Assembly: GCF_051014685.1 (NCBI RefSeq)
Contig: NW_027478905.1
Coordinates: forward strand, 186,001-250,000
Direction: 5' to 3'
Source of the DNA: Ptiloglossa arizonensis
Lineage: Eukaryota > Arthropoda > Insecta > Hymenoptera > Colletidae
Length of the DNA: 64,000 bases
Below, in pieces: positions 37,334 through 50,685 of this stretch; the stretch's first letter is position 1; each line of letters begins with the position of its first letter. A program made the translations under genes and the position numbers. A model generated the notes under the pieces. The model was not told where the DNA came from, searched no databases, and was given only the letters and a program-made list of their open reading frames with translations.

Positions 37334-39035
37334 ATTGGAGCAGCAGAAGTGCGAAAAATTTGTTGTCTTGTCAACCATTTCTTAGCTTCAAAGTCCCATA
37401 TCTCGCGAACGGATTGACCTAACCCAAAAGTTCCTATTACATCTGAAAGTAGAAACTCGCCCGATTACAACGGTATGTGTATTTTTTCCCCAGGCTATTC
37501 TGGTTAAGCGTTTGGAGCAGCAGAATTGCGAAAAATTTTATGCCTTCTCAACCATTTCTTGGCTTCAAACTCCCATATCTCGCGAACGGATTGACCTAAC
37601 CCAAAAATTCCTATTGCGTCTGGAAGTACAAACTCGCAAGATTACAAAGATATGTGTATTTTTCCCCTAGCCCATTCTGGTTAAGCGATTGGAGCAGCAG
37701 AAGTGCGAAAAATTTGTTGTCTTGTCAACCATTTCTTACCTTCAAAGTCCCATATCTCGCGAACGAATTGACCTAACCCAAAAGTTCCTATTGTAACTGA
37801 AAGCAGAAACTCGTCCGATTACAACGGTATGGGTATTTTTTCCCTAGGCCATTCTGGTTAAGCTTTTGGAGCAGCAGAAGTGCGAAAAATTTGTTGTCTT
37901 CTCAACCATTTCTTAGATTCAAAGTCCCATATCTCGCGAACGGATTGACCAAACCCAAAAATTCCTGCTGCGTCTGAAAGTAGAAACTCGCCCGATTACA
38001 ACTGTATGCGTATTTTTTCCCTAGGCCAACCTGGTCAAGCCATTGGAGCAGCAGAAGTGCGAAAAATTTGTTGTCTTGTCAACCATTTCTTAGCTTCAAA
38101 GTCCCATATCTCGCGAACGGATTGACCTAACCCAAAAGTTCCTATTACATCTGAAAGTAGAAACTCGCCCGATTACAACGGTATGTGTATTTTTCCCCCA
38201 GGCTATTCTGGTTAAGCGTTTGGAGCAGCAGAATTGCGAAAAATTTTATGCCTTCTCAACCATTTCTTGGCTTCAAACTCCCATATCTCGCGAACGGATT
38301 GACCTAACCCAAAAATTCCTATTGCGTCTGGAAGTACAAACTCGCAAGATTACAAAGATATGTGTATTTTTTCCCTAGCCCATTCTGGTTAAGCGATTGG
38401 AGCAGCAGAAGTGCGAAAAATTTGTTGTCTTGTCAACCATTTCTTAGCTTCAAAGTCCCATATCTCGCGAACGAATTGACCTAACCCAAAAGTTCCTATT
38501 GTAACTGAAAGCAGAAACTCGTCCGATTACAACGGTATGGGTATTTTTTCCCTAGGCCATTCTGGTTAAGCTTTTGGAGCAGCAGAAGTGCGAAAAATTT
38601 GTTGTCTTCTCAACCATTTCTTAGATTCAAAGTCCCATATCTCGCGAACGGATTGACCAAACCCAAAAATTCCTGCTGCGTCTGAAAGTAGAAACTCGCC
38701 CGATTACAACTGTATGCGTATTTTTTCCTTAGGCCAACCTGGTCAAGCCATTGGAGCAGCAGAAGTGCGAAAAATTTGTTGTCTTGTCAACCATTTCTTA
38801 GCTTCAAAGTCCCATATCTCGCGAACGGATTGACCTAACCCAAAAGTTCCTATTACATCTGAAAGTAGAAACTCGCCCGATTACAACGGTATGTGTATTT
38901 TTTCCCCAGGCCATTCTGGTTAAGCGTTTGGAGCAGCAGAATTGCGAAAAATTTTATGCCTTCTCAACCATTTCTTGGCTTCAAACTCCCATATCTCGCG
39001 AACGGATTGACCTAACCCAAAAATTCCTATTGCGT
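37334..39035. repeat. 708-bp, 4-monomer unit in about 2.4 tandem copies
   Basis: Copy starts at 37,334, 38,042 and 38,750 are set by the junction at attggagcagcag after caagcc or taagcg, exactly 708 bp apart. The rare ggctattctgg variant and the ctcgcaagattac monomer (37,633 and 38,341) are shared by the two full copies. The third copy is partial and diverges near 39,035, where ctgaaagtac replaces ctggaagtac. Small differences include tttcccctag near 37,663, ttcttaccttc near 37,736 and a lengthened C-run near 38,196. Confidence 0.85.
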
Positions 39036-39893
39036 CTGAAAGTACAAACTCGCACGATTACAACGGTATGTGTTTTTTTTCCCTAGCCCATTCTGGTTAA
39101 GCGATTGGAGCAGCAGAAGTGCGAAAAATTTGTTGTCTCGTCAACCATTTCTTAGCTTCAAAGTCCCATATCTCGCGAACGGATTGACCTGACCCAAAAG
39201 TTCCTATTGTAACTGAAAGCAGAAACTCGTCCGATTACAACGGTATGGGTATTTTATCCCTAGGCCATTCTGGTTAAGTTTTTGGAGCAGCAGAAGTGCG
39301 AAAAATTTGTTGTCTTCTCAACCATTTCTTAGCTTCAAAGTCCCATATCTCGCGAACGGATTGTCCAAACCCAAAAATTCCTGCTGCGTCTGAAAGTAGA
39401 AACTCGCCCGATTACAACTGTATGCGTATTTTTTCCCTAGGCCATTCTGGTTAAGCGATTGGAGCAGCAGAAGTGCGAAAAATTTGTTGTCTTGTCCACC
39501 ATTTCTTAGCTTCAAAGTCCCATATCTCGCGAACGGATTGACCTAACCCAAAAGTTCCTATTACATCTGAAAGTAGAATCTCGCCCGATTACAACGGTAT
39601 GTGTATTTTTTCCCCAGGCCATTCTGGTTAAGCGTTTGGAGCAGCAGAATTGCGAAAAATTTTTTGCTTTCTCAACCATTTCTTGGCTTCAAACTCCCAT
39701 ATCTCGCGAACGGATTGACCTAACCCAAAAATTCCTATTGCATCTGAAAGTAGAAACTCGCCCGATTACAGCGGTATGTGTATTTTTTCCCTAGGCCATT
39801 CTGGTTATGCGTTTGGGGCAGCAGAAGTGCGAAAAATTTGTTGTCTTCTCAACCATTTCTTAGCTTCAAGGTCCCATATCTCGCGAACGGATT

Positions 39894-42800
39894 GACCAAA
39901 CCCAAAAATTCCTGCTGCGTCTGAAAGTAGAAACTAGCCCGATTACAACTGTATGCGTATTTTTTCCCTATGCCATTCTGGTTAAGCGCTGGAGCAGCAG
40001 AAGTGCGACAAATTTGTTGTCTTCTCAACTATTTCTTAGCTTCAAACTCCCATATCTCGCGAACGGATTGACCTAACCCAAAAATTCCTATTGTAACTGA
40101 AAGTAGAAACTCGTCCGATTACAACGGTATTTGTATTTTATCCCTTGGCCATTCTGGTTAAGCGTTTGGAGCAGCAGAAGTGCGGAAAATTTATTGTCTT
40201 CTCAACCATTTCTTAGTTTCAAAGTCCCATATCTCGCGAACGGATTGACCTAACACAAAAGTTCCTATTGTAACTGAAAGCAGAAACTCGTCCGATTACA
40301 ACGGTATGGGTATTTTTTCCCTAGGCCATTCTGGTTAAGCTTTTGGAGCAGCAGAAGTGCGAAAAATTTGTTGTCTTCTCAACCATTTCTTAGCTTCAAA
40401 GTCCCATATCTCGCGAACGGATTGACCAAACCCGAAAATTCCTGCTGCGTCTGAAAGTAGAAACTCGCCCGATTACAACTGTATGCGTATTTGTTCCCTA
40501 GGCCATTCTGGTTAAGCGATTGGAGCAGCAGAAGTGCGAAAAATTTGTTGTCTTGTCAACCATTTCTTAGCTTCAAAGTCCCATATCTCGCGAACGGATT
40601 GACCTAAGCCAAAAGTTCCTATTACATCTGAAAGTAGAAACTCGCCCGATTACAACGGTATGTGTATTTTTTCCCCAGGCCATTCTGGTTAAGCGTTTGT
40701 AGCAGCAGAATTGCGAAAAATTTTATGCCTTCTCAACCATTTCTTAGCTTCAAAGTCCCATATCTCGCGAACGGATTGACCTAACCCAAAAGTTCCTATT
40801 ACATCTGAAAGTACAAACTAGCCCGATTACAACGGTATGTGTATTTGTTCCCTAGGCCATTCTGGTTAAGCGTTTGGAGCAGCAGAAGTGCGAAAAATTT
40901 ATTGTCTTCTCAACCATTTCTTAGCTTCAAAGTCCCATATCTCGCGAACGGATTGACATAACCCAAAAATTCCTATTGCGTCTGGAAGTACAAACTCGCA
41001 AGATTACAAAGATATGTGCATTTTTTCCCTAGCCCATTCTGGTTAAGCGATTGGAGCAGCAGAAGTGCGAAAAATTTGTTGTCTTGTCAACCATTTCTTA
41101 GCTTCAAAGTCCCATATCTCGCGAACGAATTGACCTAACCCAAAAGTTCCTATTGTAACTGAAAGCAGAAACTCGTCCGATTAAACGGTATGGGTATTTT
41201 TTCCCTAGGCCATTCTGGTTAAGCTTTTGGAGCAGTAGAAGTGCGAAAAATTTGTTGTCTTCTCAACCATTTCTTAGATTCAAAGTCCCATATCTCGCGA
41301 ACGGATTGACCAAACCCAAAAATTCCTGCTGCGTCTGAAAGTAGAAACTCGCCCGATTACAACTGTATGCGTATTTTTTCCCTAGGCCAACCTGGTCAAG
41401 CCATTGGAGCAGCAGAAGTGCGAAAAATTTGTTGTCTTGTCAACCATTTCTTAGCTTCAAAGTCCCATATCTCGCGAACGGATTGACCTAACCCAAAAGT
41501 TCCTATTACATCTGAAAGTAGAAACTCGCCCGATTACAACGGTATGTGTATTTTTTCCCCAGGCTATTCTGGTTAAGCGTTTGGAGCAGCAGAATTGCGA
41601 AAAATTTTATGCCTTCTCAACCATTTCTTGGCTTCAAACTCCCATATCTCGCGAACGGATTGACCTAACCCAAAAATTCCTATTGCGTCTGAGAGCACAA
41701 ACTCGCACGATTACAACGGTATGTGTTTTTTTTCCCTAGCCCATTCTGGTTAAGCGATTGGAGCAGCAGAAGTGCGAAAAATTTGTTGTCTCGTCAACCA
41801 TTTCTTAGCTTCAAAGTCCCATATCTCGCGAACGGATTGACCTGACCCAAAAGTTCCTATTGTAACTGAAAGCAGAAACTCGTCCGATTACAACGGTATG
41901 GGTATTTTATCCCCAGGCCATTCTGGTTAAGCGTTTGGAGCAGCAGAATTGCGAAAAATTTTTTGCTTTCTCAACCATTTCTTGGCTTCAAACTCCCATA
42001 TCTCGCGAACGGATTGACCTAACTCAAAAATTCCTGTTGCGTCTGAAATTAGAAACTCTCCCGATTACAACGGTATGTGTATTTTTTCGCTAGGCCATTC
42101 TGGTTAAGCGTTTGGAGCAGCAGAATTGCGAAAAATTTTTTGCCTTCTCAACCATTTCTTGGCTTCAAACTCTCATATCTCGCGAACGGATTGACCTAAC
42201 CCAAAAGTTCCTATTGCATCTGAAAGTAGAAGCTCGCCCGATTACAGCGGTATGTGTATTTTTGCCCTAGGCCATTCTGGTTATGCGTTTGGAGCAGCAG
42301 AAGTGCGAAAAATTTGTTGTCTTCTCAACCATTTCTTAGCTTCAAAGTCCCATATCTCGCGAACGGAATGACCAAACCCAAAAATTCCTGCTGCGTCTGA
42401 AAGTAGAAACTAGCCCGATTACAACTGTATGCGTATTTTTTCCCTATGCCATTCTGGTTAAGCGCTGGAGCAGCAGAAGTGCGACAAATTTGTTGTCTTC
42501 TCAACCATTTCTTAGCTTCAAACTCCCATATCTCGCGAACGGATTGACCTAACCCAAAAATTCCTATTGTAACTGAAAGTAGAAACTCGTCCGATTACAA
42601 CGGTATTTGTATTTTATCCCTTGGCCATTCTGGTTAAGCGTTTGGAGCAGCAGAAGTGCGGAAAATTTATTGTCTTCTCAACCATTTCTTAGTTTCAAAG
42701 TCCCATATCTCGCGAACGGATTGACCTAACACAAAAGTTCCTATTGTAACTGAAAGCAGAAACTCGTCCGATTACAACGGTATGGGTATTTTTTCCCTAG

Positions 42801-44846
42801 GCCATTCTGGTTAAGCTTTTGGAGCAGCAGAAGTGCGAAAAATTTGTTGTCTTCTCAACCATTTCTTAGCTTCAAAGTCCCATATCTCGCGAACGGTTTG
42901 ACCAAACCCGAAAATTCCTGCTGCGTCTGAAAGTAGAAACTCGCCCGATTACAACTGTATGCGTATTTGTTCCCTAGGCCATTCTGGTTAAGCGATTGGA
43001 GCAGCAGAAGTGCGAAAAATTTGTTGTCTTGTCAACCATTTCTTAGCTTCAAAGTCCCATATCTCGCGAACGGATTGACCTAAGCCAAAAGTTCCTATTA
43101 CATCTGAAAGTAGAAACTCGCCCGATTACAACGGTATGTGTATTTTTTCCCCAGGCCATTCTGGTTAAGCGTTTGTAGCAGCAGAATTGCGAAAAATTTT
43201 ATGCCTTCTCAACCATTTCTTAGCTTCAAAGTCCCATATCTCGCGAACGGATTGACCTAACCCAAAAGTTCCTATTACATCTGAAAGTACAAACTAGCCC
43301 GATTACAACGGTATGTGTATTTGTTCCCTAGGCCATTCTGGTTAAGCGTTTGGAGCAGCAGAAGTGCGAAAAATTTATTGTCTTCTCAACCATTTCTTAG
43401 CTTCAAAGTCCCATATCTCGCGAACGGATTGACATAACCCAAAAATTCCTATTGCGTCTGGAAGTACAAACTCGCAAGATTACAAAGATATGTGCATTTT
43501 TTCCCTAGCCCATTCTGGTTAAGCGATTGGAGCAGCAGAAGTGCGAAAAATTTGTTGTCTTGTCAACCATTTCTTAGCTTCAAAGTCCCATATCTCGCGA
43601 ACGAATTGACCTAACCCAAAAGTTCCTATTGTAACTGAAAGCAGAAACTCGTCCGATTACAACGGTATGGGTATTTTTTCCCTAGGCCATTCTGGTTAAG
43701 CTTTTGGAGCAGTAGAAGTGCGAAAAATTTGTTGTCTTCTCAACCATTTCTTAGATTCAAAGTCCCATATCTCGCGAACGGATTGACCAAACCCAAAAAT
43801 TCCTGCTGCGTCTGAAAGTAGAAACTCGCCCGATTACAACTGTATGCGTATTTTTTCCCTAGGCCAACCTGGTCAAGCCATTGGAGCAGCAGAAGTGCGA
43901 AAAATTTGTTGTCTTGTCAACCATTTCTTAGCTTCAAAGTCCCATATCTCGCGAACGGATTGACCTAACCCAAAAGTTCCTATTACATCTGAAAGTAGAA
44001 ACTCGCCCGATTACAACGGTATGTGTATTTTTTCCCCAGGCTATTCTGGTTAAGCGTTTGGAGCAGCAGAATTGCGAAAAATTTTATGCCTTCTCAACCA
44101 TTTCTTGGCTTCAAACTCCCATATCTCGCGAACGGATTGACCTAACCCAAAAATTCCTATTGCGTCTGAGAGCACAAACTCGCACGATTACAACGGTATG
44201 TGTTTTTTTTCCCTAGCCCATTCTGGTTAAGCGATTGGAGCAGCAGAAGTGCGAAAAATTTGTTGTCTCGTCAACCAATTCTTAGCTTCAAAGTCCCATA
44301 TCTCGCGAACGGATTGACCTGACCCAAAAGTTCCTATTGTAACTGAAAGCAGAAACTCGTCCGATTACAACGGTATGGGTATTTTATCCGCAGGCCATTC
44401 TGGTTAAGCGTTTGGAGCAGCAGAATTGCGAAAAATTTTTTGCTTTCTCAACCATTTCTTGGCTTCAAACTCCCATATCTCGCGAACGGATTGACCTAAC
44501 TCAAAAATTCCTGTTGCGTCTGAAATTAGAAACTCTCCCGATTACAACGGTATGTGTATTTTTTCGCTAGGCCATTCTGGTTAAGCGTTTGGAGCAGCAG
44601 AATTGCGAAAAATTTTTTGCCTTCTCAACCATTTCTTGGCTTCAAACTCTCATATCTCGCGAACGGATTGACCTAACCCAAAAATTCCTATTGCATCTGA
44701 AAGTAGAAGCTCGCCCGATTACAGCGGTATGTGTATTTTTGCCCTAGGCCATTCTGGTTATGCGTTTGGAGCAGCAGAAGTGCGAAAAATTTGTTGTCTT
44801 CTCAACCATTTCTTAGCTTCAAAGTCCCATATCTCGCGAACGGAAT
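39894..44846. repeat. Tandem pair of a 14-monomer unit (about 2,477 bp)
   Basis: Copy 1 is 39,894-42,369 (2,476 bp) and copy 2 is 42,370-44,846 (2,477 bp). Shared private variants include ccctatgccattc (39,966/42,442), tgcggaaaat (40,181/42,657), gcagtagaag (41,233/43,711), gagagcacaaac and tttttgccctagg. Copy 1 has a 1-bp deletion at about 41,183 (gattaaacgg against gattacaacgg). Other differences include the acaaaagttcctattgcatc site near 42,207 and ccaattctt near 44,276. The edges fall at gaacgga(t/a)tgacc in all three positions. Confidence 0.9.
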
Positions 44847-45551
44847 GACCTAACCCAAAAATTCCTATTGCATCTGAAAGTAGAAACTCGCCCGATTACA
44901 ACGGTATGTGAATTTTTTCCCTAGGCCATTCTGGTTAAGCGATTGGAGCAGCAGAAGTGCGAAAAATTTGTTGTCTTGTCAACCATTTCTTAGCTTCAAA
45001 GTCCCATATCTCGCGAACGGAATGACCTAACCCAAAAATTCCTATTGTAACTGAAAGTAGAAACTCGTCCGATTACAACGGTATGTGTATTTTTTCGCTA
45101 GGCCATTCTGGTTAAGCGTTCGGAGCAGCAGAAATGCGAAAAATTTTTTGCCTTCTCAACCATTTCTTGGCTTCAAACTCTCATATCTCGCGAACGGATT
45201 GACCTAACCCAAAAATTCCTATTGCATCTGAAAGTAGAAACTCGCCCGATTACAGCGGTATGTGTATTTTTTCCCTAGGCCACTCTGGTTATGCGTTTGG
45301 GGCAGCAGAAGTGCGAAAAATTTGTTGTCTTCTCAACCATTTCTTAGCTTCAAGGTCCCATATCTCGCGAACGGATTGACCAAACCCAAAAATTCCAGCT
45401 GCGTCTGAAAGTAGAAACTAGCCCGAGTACAACTGTATGCGTATTTTTTCCCTAGGCCATTCTGGTTAAGCGCTGGAGCAGCAGAAGTGCGACAAATTTG
45501 TTGTCTTCTCAACCATTTCTTAGCTTCAAACTCCCATATCTCGCGAACGGA
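44847..45551. repeat. Four monomers paired with about 32,880-33,500
   Basis: The unusual combination ttccagctgcgtctg, actagcccgagtac and then cgctggagcag occurs here (45,423 for ccgagtac) and at 33,391, a separation of 12,032 bp (68 monomers). This is the longest-range private match noted other than the two-monomer haplotype at 61,436. It also carries the gcgttcggagcagcagaaatgcg variant near 45,118. Confidence 0.65.
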
Positions 45552-48500
45552 TTGACCAAACCCAAAAATTCCTGCTGCGTCTGAAAGTAGAAACTCGCCC
45601 GATTACAACTGTATGCGTATTTTTTCCCTAGGCCAACCTGGTCAAGCCATTGGAGCAGCAGAAGTGCGAAAAATTTGTTGTCTTGTCAACCATTTCTTAG
45701 CTTCAAAGTCCCATATCTCGCGAACGGATTGACCTAACCCAAAAGTTCCTATTACATCTGAAAGTAGAAACTCGCCCGATTACAACGGTATGTGTATTTT
45801 TTCCCTCGGCCGTTCTGGTTAAGCGTTTGGAGCAGCAGAATTGCGAAAAATTTTTTGCCTTCTCAACCATTTCTTTGCTTCAAACTCTCATATCTCGCGA
45901 ACGGATTGACCTAACCCAAAAATTCCTGCTGCGTCTGAAAGTAGAATCTCGCCCGATTACAACTGTATGCGTATTTTTTCCCTAGGCCATTCTGGTTAAG
46001 CGTTTGGAGCAGCAGAAGTGCGAAAAATTTATTGTCTTCTCAACCATTTCTTAGCTTCAAAGTCCCATATCTCGCGAACGGATTGACCTAACCCAAAAGT
46101 TCCTATTACATCTGAAAGTACAAACTCGCCCGATTACAACGGTATGTGTATTTGTTCCCTAGCCCATTCTGGTTAAGCGATTGGAGCAGCAGAAGTGCGA
46201 AAAATTTGTTGTCTCGTCAACCATTTCTTAGCTTCAAAGTCCCATATCTCGCGAACGGATTGACCTAACCCAAAAGTTTCTATTGTAACTGAAAGCAGAA
46301 ACTCGTCCGATTACAACGGTATGGGTGTTTTATCCCTAGGCCATTCTGGTTAAGCTTTTGGAGCAGCAGAAGTGCGAAAAATTTGTTGTCTTCTCAACCA
46401 TTTCTTAGATTCAAGGTCCCATATCTCGCGAACGGATTGTCCTAACCCAAAAGTTCCTATTACATCTGAAAGTAGAATCTCGCCCGATTACAACGGTATG
46501 TGCTTTTTTTCCCCAGGCCATTCTGGTTAAGCGTTTGGAGCAGCAGAATTGCGAAAAATTTTTTGCTTTCTCAACCATTTCTTGGCTTCAAACTCCCATA
46601 TCTCGCGAACGGATTGACCTAACCCAAAAATTCCTGTTGCGTCTGAAATTAGAAACTCTCCCGATTACAACGGTATGTGTATTTTTTCGCTAGGCCATTC
46701 TGGTTATGCGTTTCGGGCAGCAGAAGTGCGAAAAATTTGTTGTCTTCTCAACCATTTCTTAGCTTCAAAGTCCCATATCTCGCGAACGGATTGACCAAAC
46801 CCAAAAATTCCTGCTGCGTCTGAAAGTAGAAACTCGCCCGATTACAACTGTATGCGTATTTTTTCCCTAGGCCAACCTGGTCAAGCCATTGGAGCAGCAG
46901 AAGTGCGAAAAATTTGTTGTCTTGTCAACCATTTCTTAGCTTCAAAGTCCCATATCTCGCGAACGGATTGACCTAACCCAAAAGTTGCTATTACATCTGA
47001 AAGTAGAAACTCGCCCGATTACAACGGTATGTGTATTTTTTCCCTAGGCCGTTCTGGTTAAGCGTTTGGAGCAGCAGAATTGCGAAAAATTTTTTGCCTT
47101 CTCAACCATTTCTTTGCTTCAAACTCTCATATCTCGCGAACGGATTGACCTAACCCAAAAATTCCTGCTGCGTCTGAAAGTAGAATCTCGCCCGATTACA
47201 ACTGTATGCGTATTTTTTCCCTAGGCCATTCTGGTTAAGCGTTTGGAGCAGCAGAAGTGCGAAAAATTAGTTGTCTTCTCAACCATTTCTTAGCTTCAAA
47301 CTCCCATATCTCGCGAACGGATTGACCTAACCCAAAAATTCCTATTGTAACTGAAAGTAGAAACTCGTCCGATTACAACGGTATTTGTATTTTATCCCTT
47401 GGCCATTCTGGTTAAGCGTTTGGAGCAGCAGAAGTGCGAAAAATTTATTGTCTTCTCAACCATTTCTTAGCTTCAAAGTCCCATATCTCGCGAACGGATT
47501 GACCTAACCCAAAAGTTCCTATTACATCTGAAAGTACAAACTCGCCCGATTACAACGGTATGTGTATTTGTTCCCTAGCCCATTCTGGTTAAGCGATTGG
47601 AGCAGCAGAAGTGCGAAAAATTTGTTGTCTCGTCAACCATTTCTTAGCTTCAAAGTCCCATATCTCGCGAACGGATTGACCTAACCCAAAAGTTTCTATT
47701 GTAACTGAAAGCAGAAACTCGTCCGATTACAACGGTATGGGTGTTTTATCCCTAGGCCATTCTGGTTAAGCTTTTGGAGCAGCAGAAGTGCGAAAAATTT
47801 GTTGTCTTCTCAACCATTTCTTAGATTCAAGGTCCCATATCTCGCGAACGGATTGTCCTAACCCAAAAGTTCCTATTACATCTGAAAGTAGAATCTCGCC
47901 CGATTACAACGGTATGTGCTTTTTTTCCCCAGGCCATCCTGGTTAAGCGTTTGGAGCAGCAGAATTGCGAAAAATTTTTTGCTTTCTCAACCATTTCTTG
48001 GCTTCAAACTCCCATATCTCGCGAACGGATTGACCTAACCCAAAAATTCCTGTTGCGTCTGAAATTAGAAACTCTCCCGATTACAACGGTATGTGTATTT
48101 TTTCGCTAGGCCATTCTGGTTATGCGTTTCGGGCAGCAGAAGTGCGAAAAATTTGTTGTCTTCTCAACCATTTCTTAGCTTCAAAGTCCCATATCTCGCG
48201 AACGGATTGACCAAACCCAAAAATTCCTGCTGCGTCTGAAAGTAGAAACTCGCCCGATTACAACTGTATGCGTATTTTTTCCCTAGGCCAACCTGGTCAA
48301 GCCATTGGAGCAGCAGAAGTGCGAAAAATTTGTTGTCTTGTCAACCATTTCTTAGCTTCAAAGTCCCATATCTCGCGAACGGATTGACCTAACCCAAAAG
48401 TTCCTATTACATCTGAAAGTAGAAACTCGCCCGATTACAACGGTATGTGTATTTTTTCCCTAGGCCGTTCTGGTTAAGCGTTTGGAGCAGCAGAATTGCG

Positions 48501-49700
48501 AAAAATTTTTTGCCTTCTCAACCATTTCTTTGCTTCAAACTCTCATATCTCGCGAACGGATTGACCTAACCCAAAAATTCCTGCTGCGTCTGAAAGTAGA
48601 ATCTCGCCCGATTACAACTGTATGCGTATTTTTTCCCTAGGCCATTCTGGTTAAGCGTTTGGAGCAGCAGAAGTGCGAAAAATTAGTTGTCTTCTCAACC
48701 ATTTCTTAGCTTCAAACTCCCATATCTCGCGAACGGATTGACCTAACCCAAAAATTCCTATTGTAACTGAAAGTAGAAACTCGTCCGATTACAACGGTAT
48801 TTGTATTTTATCCCTTGGCCATTCTGGTTAAGCGTTTGGAGCAGCAGAAGTGCGAAAAATTTATTGTCTTCTCAACCATTTCTTAGCTTCAAAGTCCCAT
48901 ATCTCGCGAACGGATTGACCTAACCCAAAAATTCCTATTGTAACTGAAAGTAGAAACTCGCCCGATTACAACGGTATGTGTATTTGTTCCCTAGCCCATT
49001 CTGGTTAAGCGATTGGAGCAGCAGAAGTGCGAAAAATTTGTTGTCTCGTCAACCATTTCTTAGCTTCAAAGTCCCATATCTCGCGAACGGATTGACCTAA
49101 CCCAAAAGTTTCTATTGTAACTGAAAGCAGAAACTCGTCCGATTACAACGGTATGGGTGTTTTATCCCTAGGCCATTCTGGTTAAGCTTTTGGAGCAGCA
49201 GAAGTGCGAAAAATTTGTTGTCTTCTCAACCATTTCTTAGATTCAAGGTCCCATATCTCGCGAACGGATTGTCCTAACCCAAAAGTTCCTATTACATCTG
49301 AAAGTAGAATCTCGCCCGATTACAACGGTATGTGCTTTTTTTCCCCAGGCCATTCTGGTTAAGCGTTTGGAGCAGCAGAATTGCGAAAAATTTTTTGCTT
49401 TCTCAACCATTTCTTGGCTTCAAACTCCCATATCTCGCGAACGGATTGACCTAACCCAAAAATTCCTGTTGCGTCTGAAATTAGAAACTCTCCCGATTAC
49501 AACGGTATGTGTATTTTTTCGCTAGGCCATTCTGGTTATGCGTTTCGGGCAGCAGAAGTGCGAAAAATTTGTTGTCTTCTCAACCATTTCTTAGCTTCAA
49601 AGTCCCATATCTCGCGAACGGATTGACCAAACCCAAAAATTCCTGCTGCGTCTGAAAGTAGAAACTCGCCCGATTACAACTGTATGCGTATTTTTTCCCT
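45552..49700. repeat. 8-monomer unit (1,416 bp) in three tandem copies, first one monomer short
   Basis: The ttgaccaaac start recurs at 45,552, 46,791, 48,207 and 49,623. Copy lengths are 1,239 bp (7 monomers), 1,416 bp and 1,416 bp (8 monomers each), followed by a partial fourth copy to about 49,700. The private gcgtttcgggcagcag site lies at 46,711, 48,127 and 49,543. Copy 1 lacks the gaaaaattagttg plus ttatcccttggcc monomer present at about 47,265-47,410 and 48,680-48,826. In copy 3 a short patch near 48,920 is replaced. This is the only unit with at least three full-length tandem copies, so it is the best-supported true higher-order repeat in the window. Confidence 0.92.
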
Positions 49701-50685
49701 AGGCCATTCTGGTTAAGCGCTGGAGCAGCAGAAGTGCGACAAATTTGTTGTCTTCTCAACCATTTCTTAGCTTCAAACTCCCATATCTCGCGAGCGGATT
49801 GAACTAACCCAAAAATTCCTATTACATCTGAAAGTAGAAACTCGCCCGATTACAACGGTATGTGTATTTTTTCCCCAGGCCATTCTGGTTTAGCGTTTGG
49901 AGCAGCAGAATTGCGAAAAATTTTTTGCTTTCTCAACGATTTCTTGGCTTCAAACTCCCATATCTCGCGAACGGATTGACCTAACCCAAAAATTCCTGTT
50001 GCGTCTGAAATTAGAAACTCTCCCGATTACAACGGTATGTGTATTTTTTCGCTAGGCCATTCTGGTTAAGCGTTTGGCGCAGCAGAAGTGCGAAAAATTA
50101 GTTGTCTTCTCAACCATTTCTTAGCTTCAAAGTCCCATATCTCGCGAACGAATTGACCTAACCCAAAAGTTCCTATTGTAACTGAAAGCAGAAACTCGTC
50201 CGATTACAACGGTATGGGTATTTTTTCCCTAGGCCATTCTGGTTAAGCGATTGGAGCAGCAGAAGTGCGAAAAATTTGTTGTCTCGTCAACCATTTCTTA
50301 GGTTCAAAGTCCCATATCTCGCGAACGGATTGACCTGACCCAAAAGTTCCTATTGTAACTGAAAGCAGAAACTCGTCCGATTACATCGGTATGGGTATTT
50401 TATCCCCAGGCCATTCTGGTTAAGCGTTTGGAGCAGCAGAATTGCGAAAAATTTTTTGCTTTCTCAACCATTTCTTGGCTTCAAACTCCCATATCTCGCG
50501 AACGGATTGACCTAACCCAAAAATTCCTGTTGCGTCTGAAATTAGAAACTCTCCCGATTACAACGGTATGTGTATTTTTTCGCTAGGCCATTCTGGTTAA
50601 GCGTTTGGAGCAGCAGAATTGCGAAAAATTTTTTGCCTTCTCAACCATTTCTTGGCTTCAAACTCTCATATCTCGCGAACGGATT
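49701..50685. repeat. Five to six unpaired satellite monomers
   Basis: These are ordinary domain C monomers after the 8-monomer block. They include gcgagcggattgaactaac and ggtttagcgtttgg with caacgatttcttgg; these variants recur at about 55,280-55,430 and 57,760-57,910. The run also contains a gcgtttggcgcagcag change near 50,072 and a ttacatcggtatggg change near 50,385. No non-satellite sequence is present. Confidence 0.75.
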
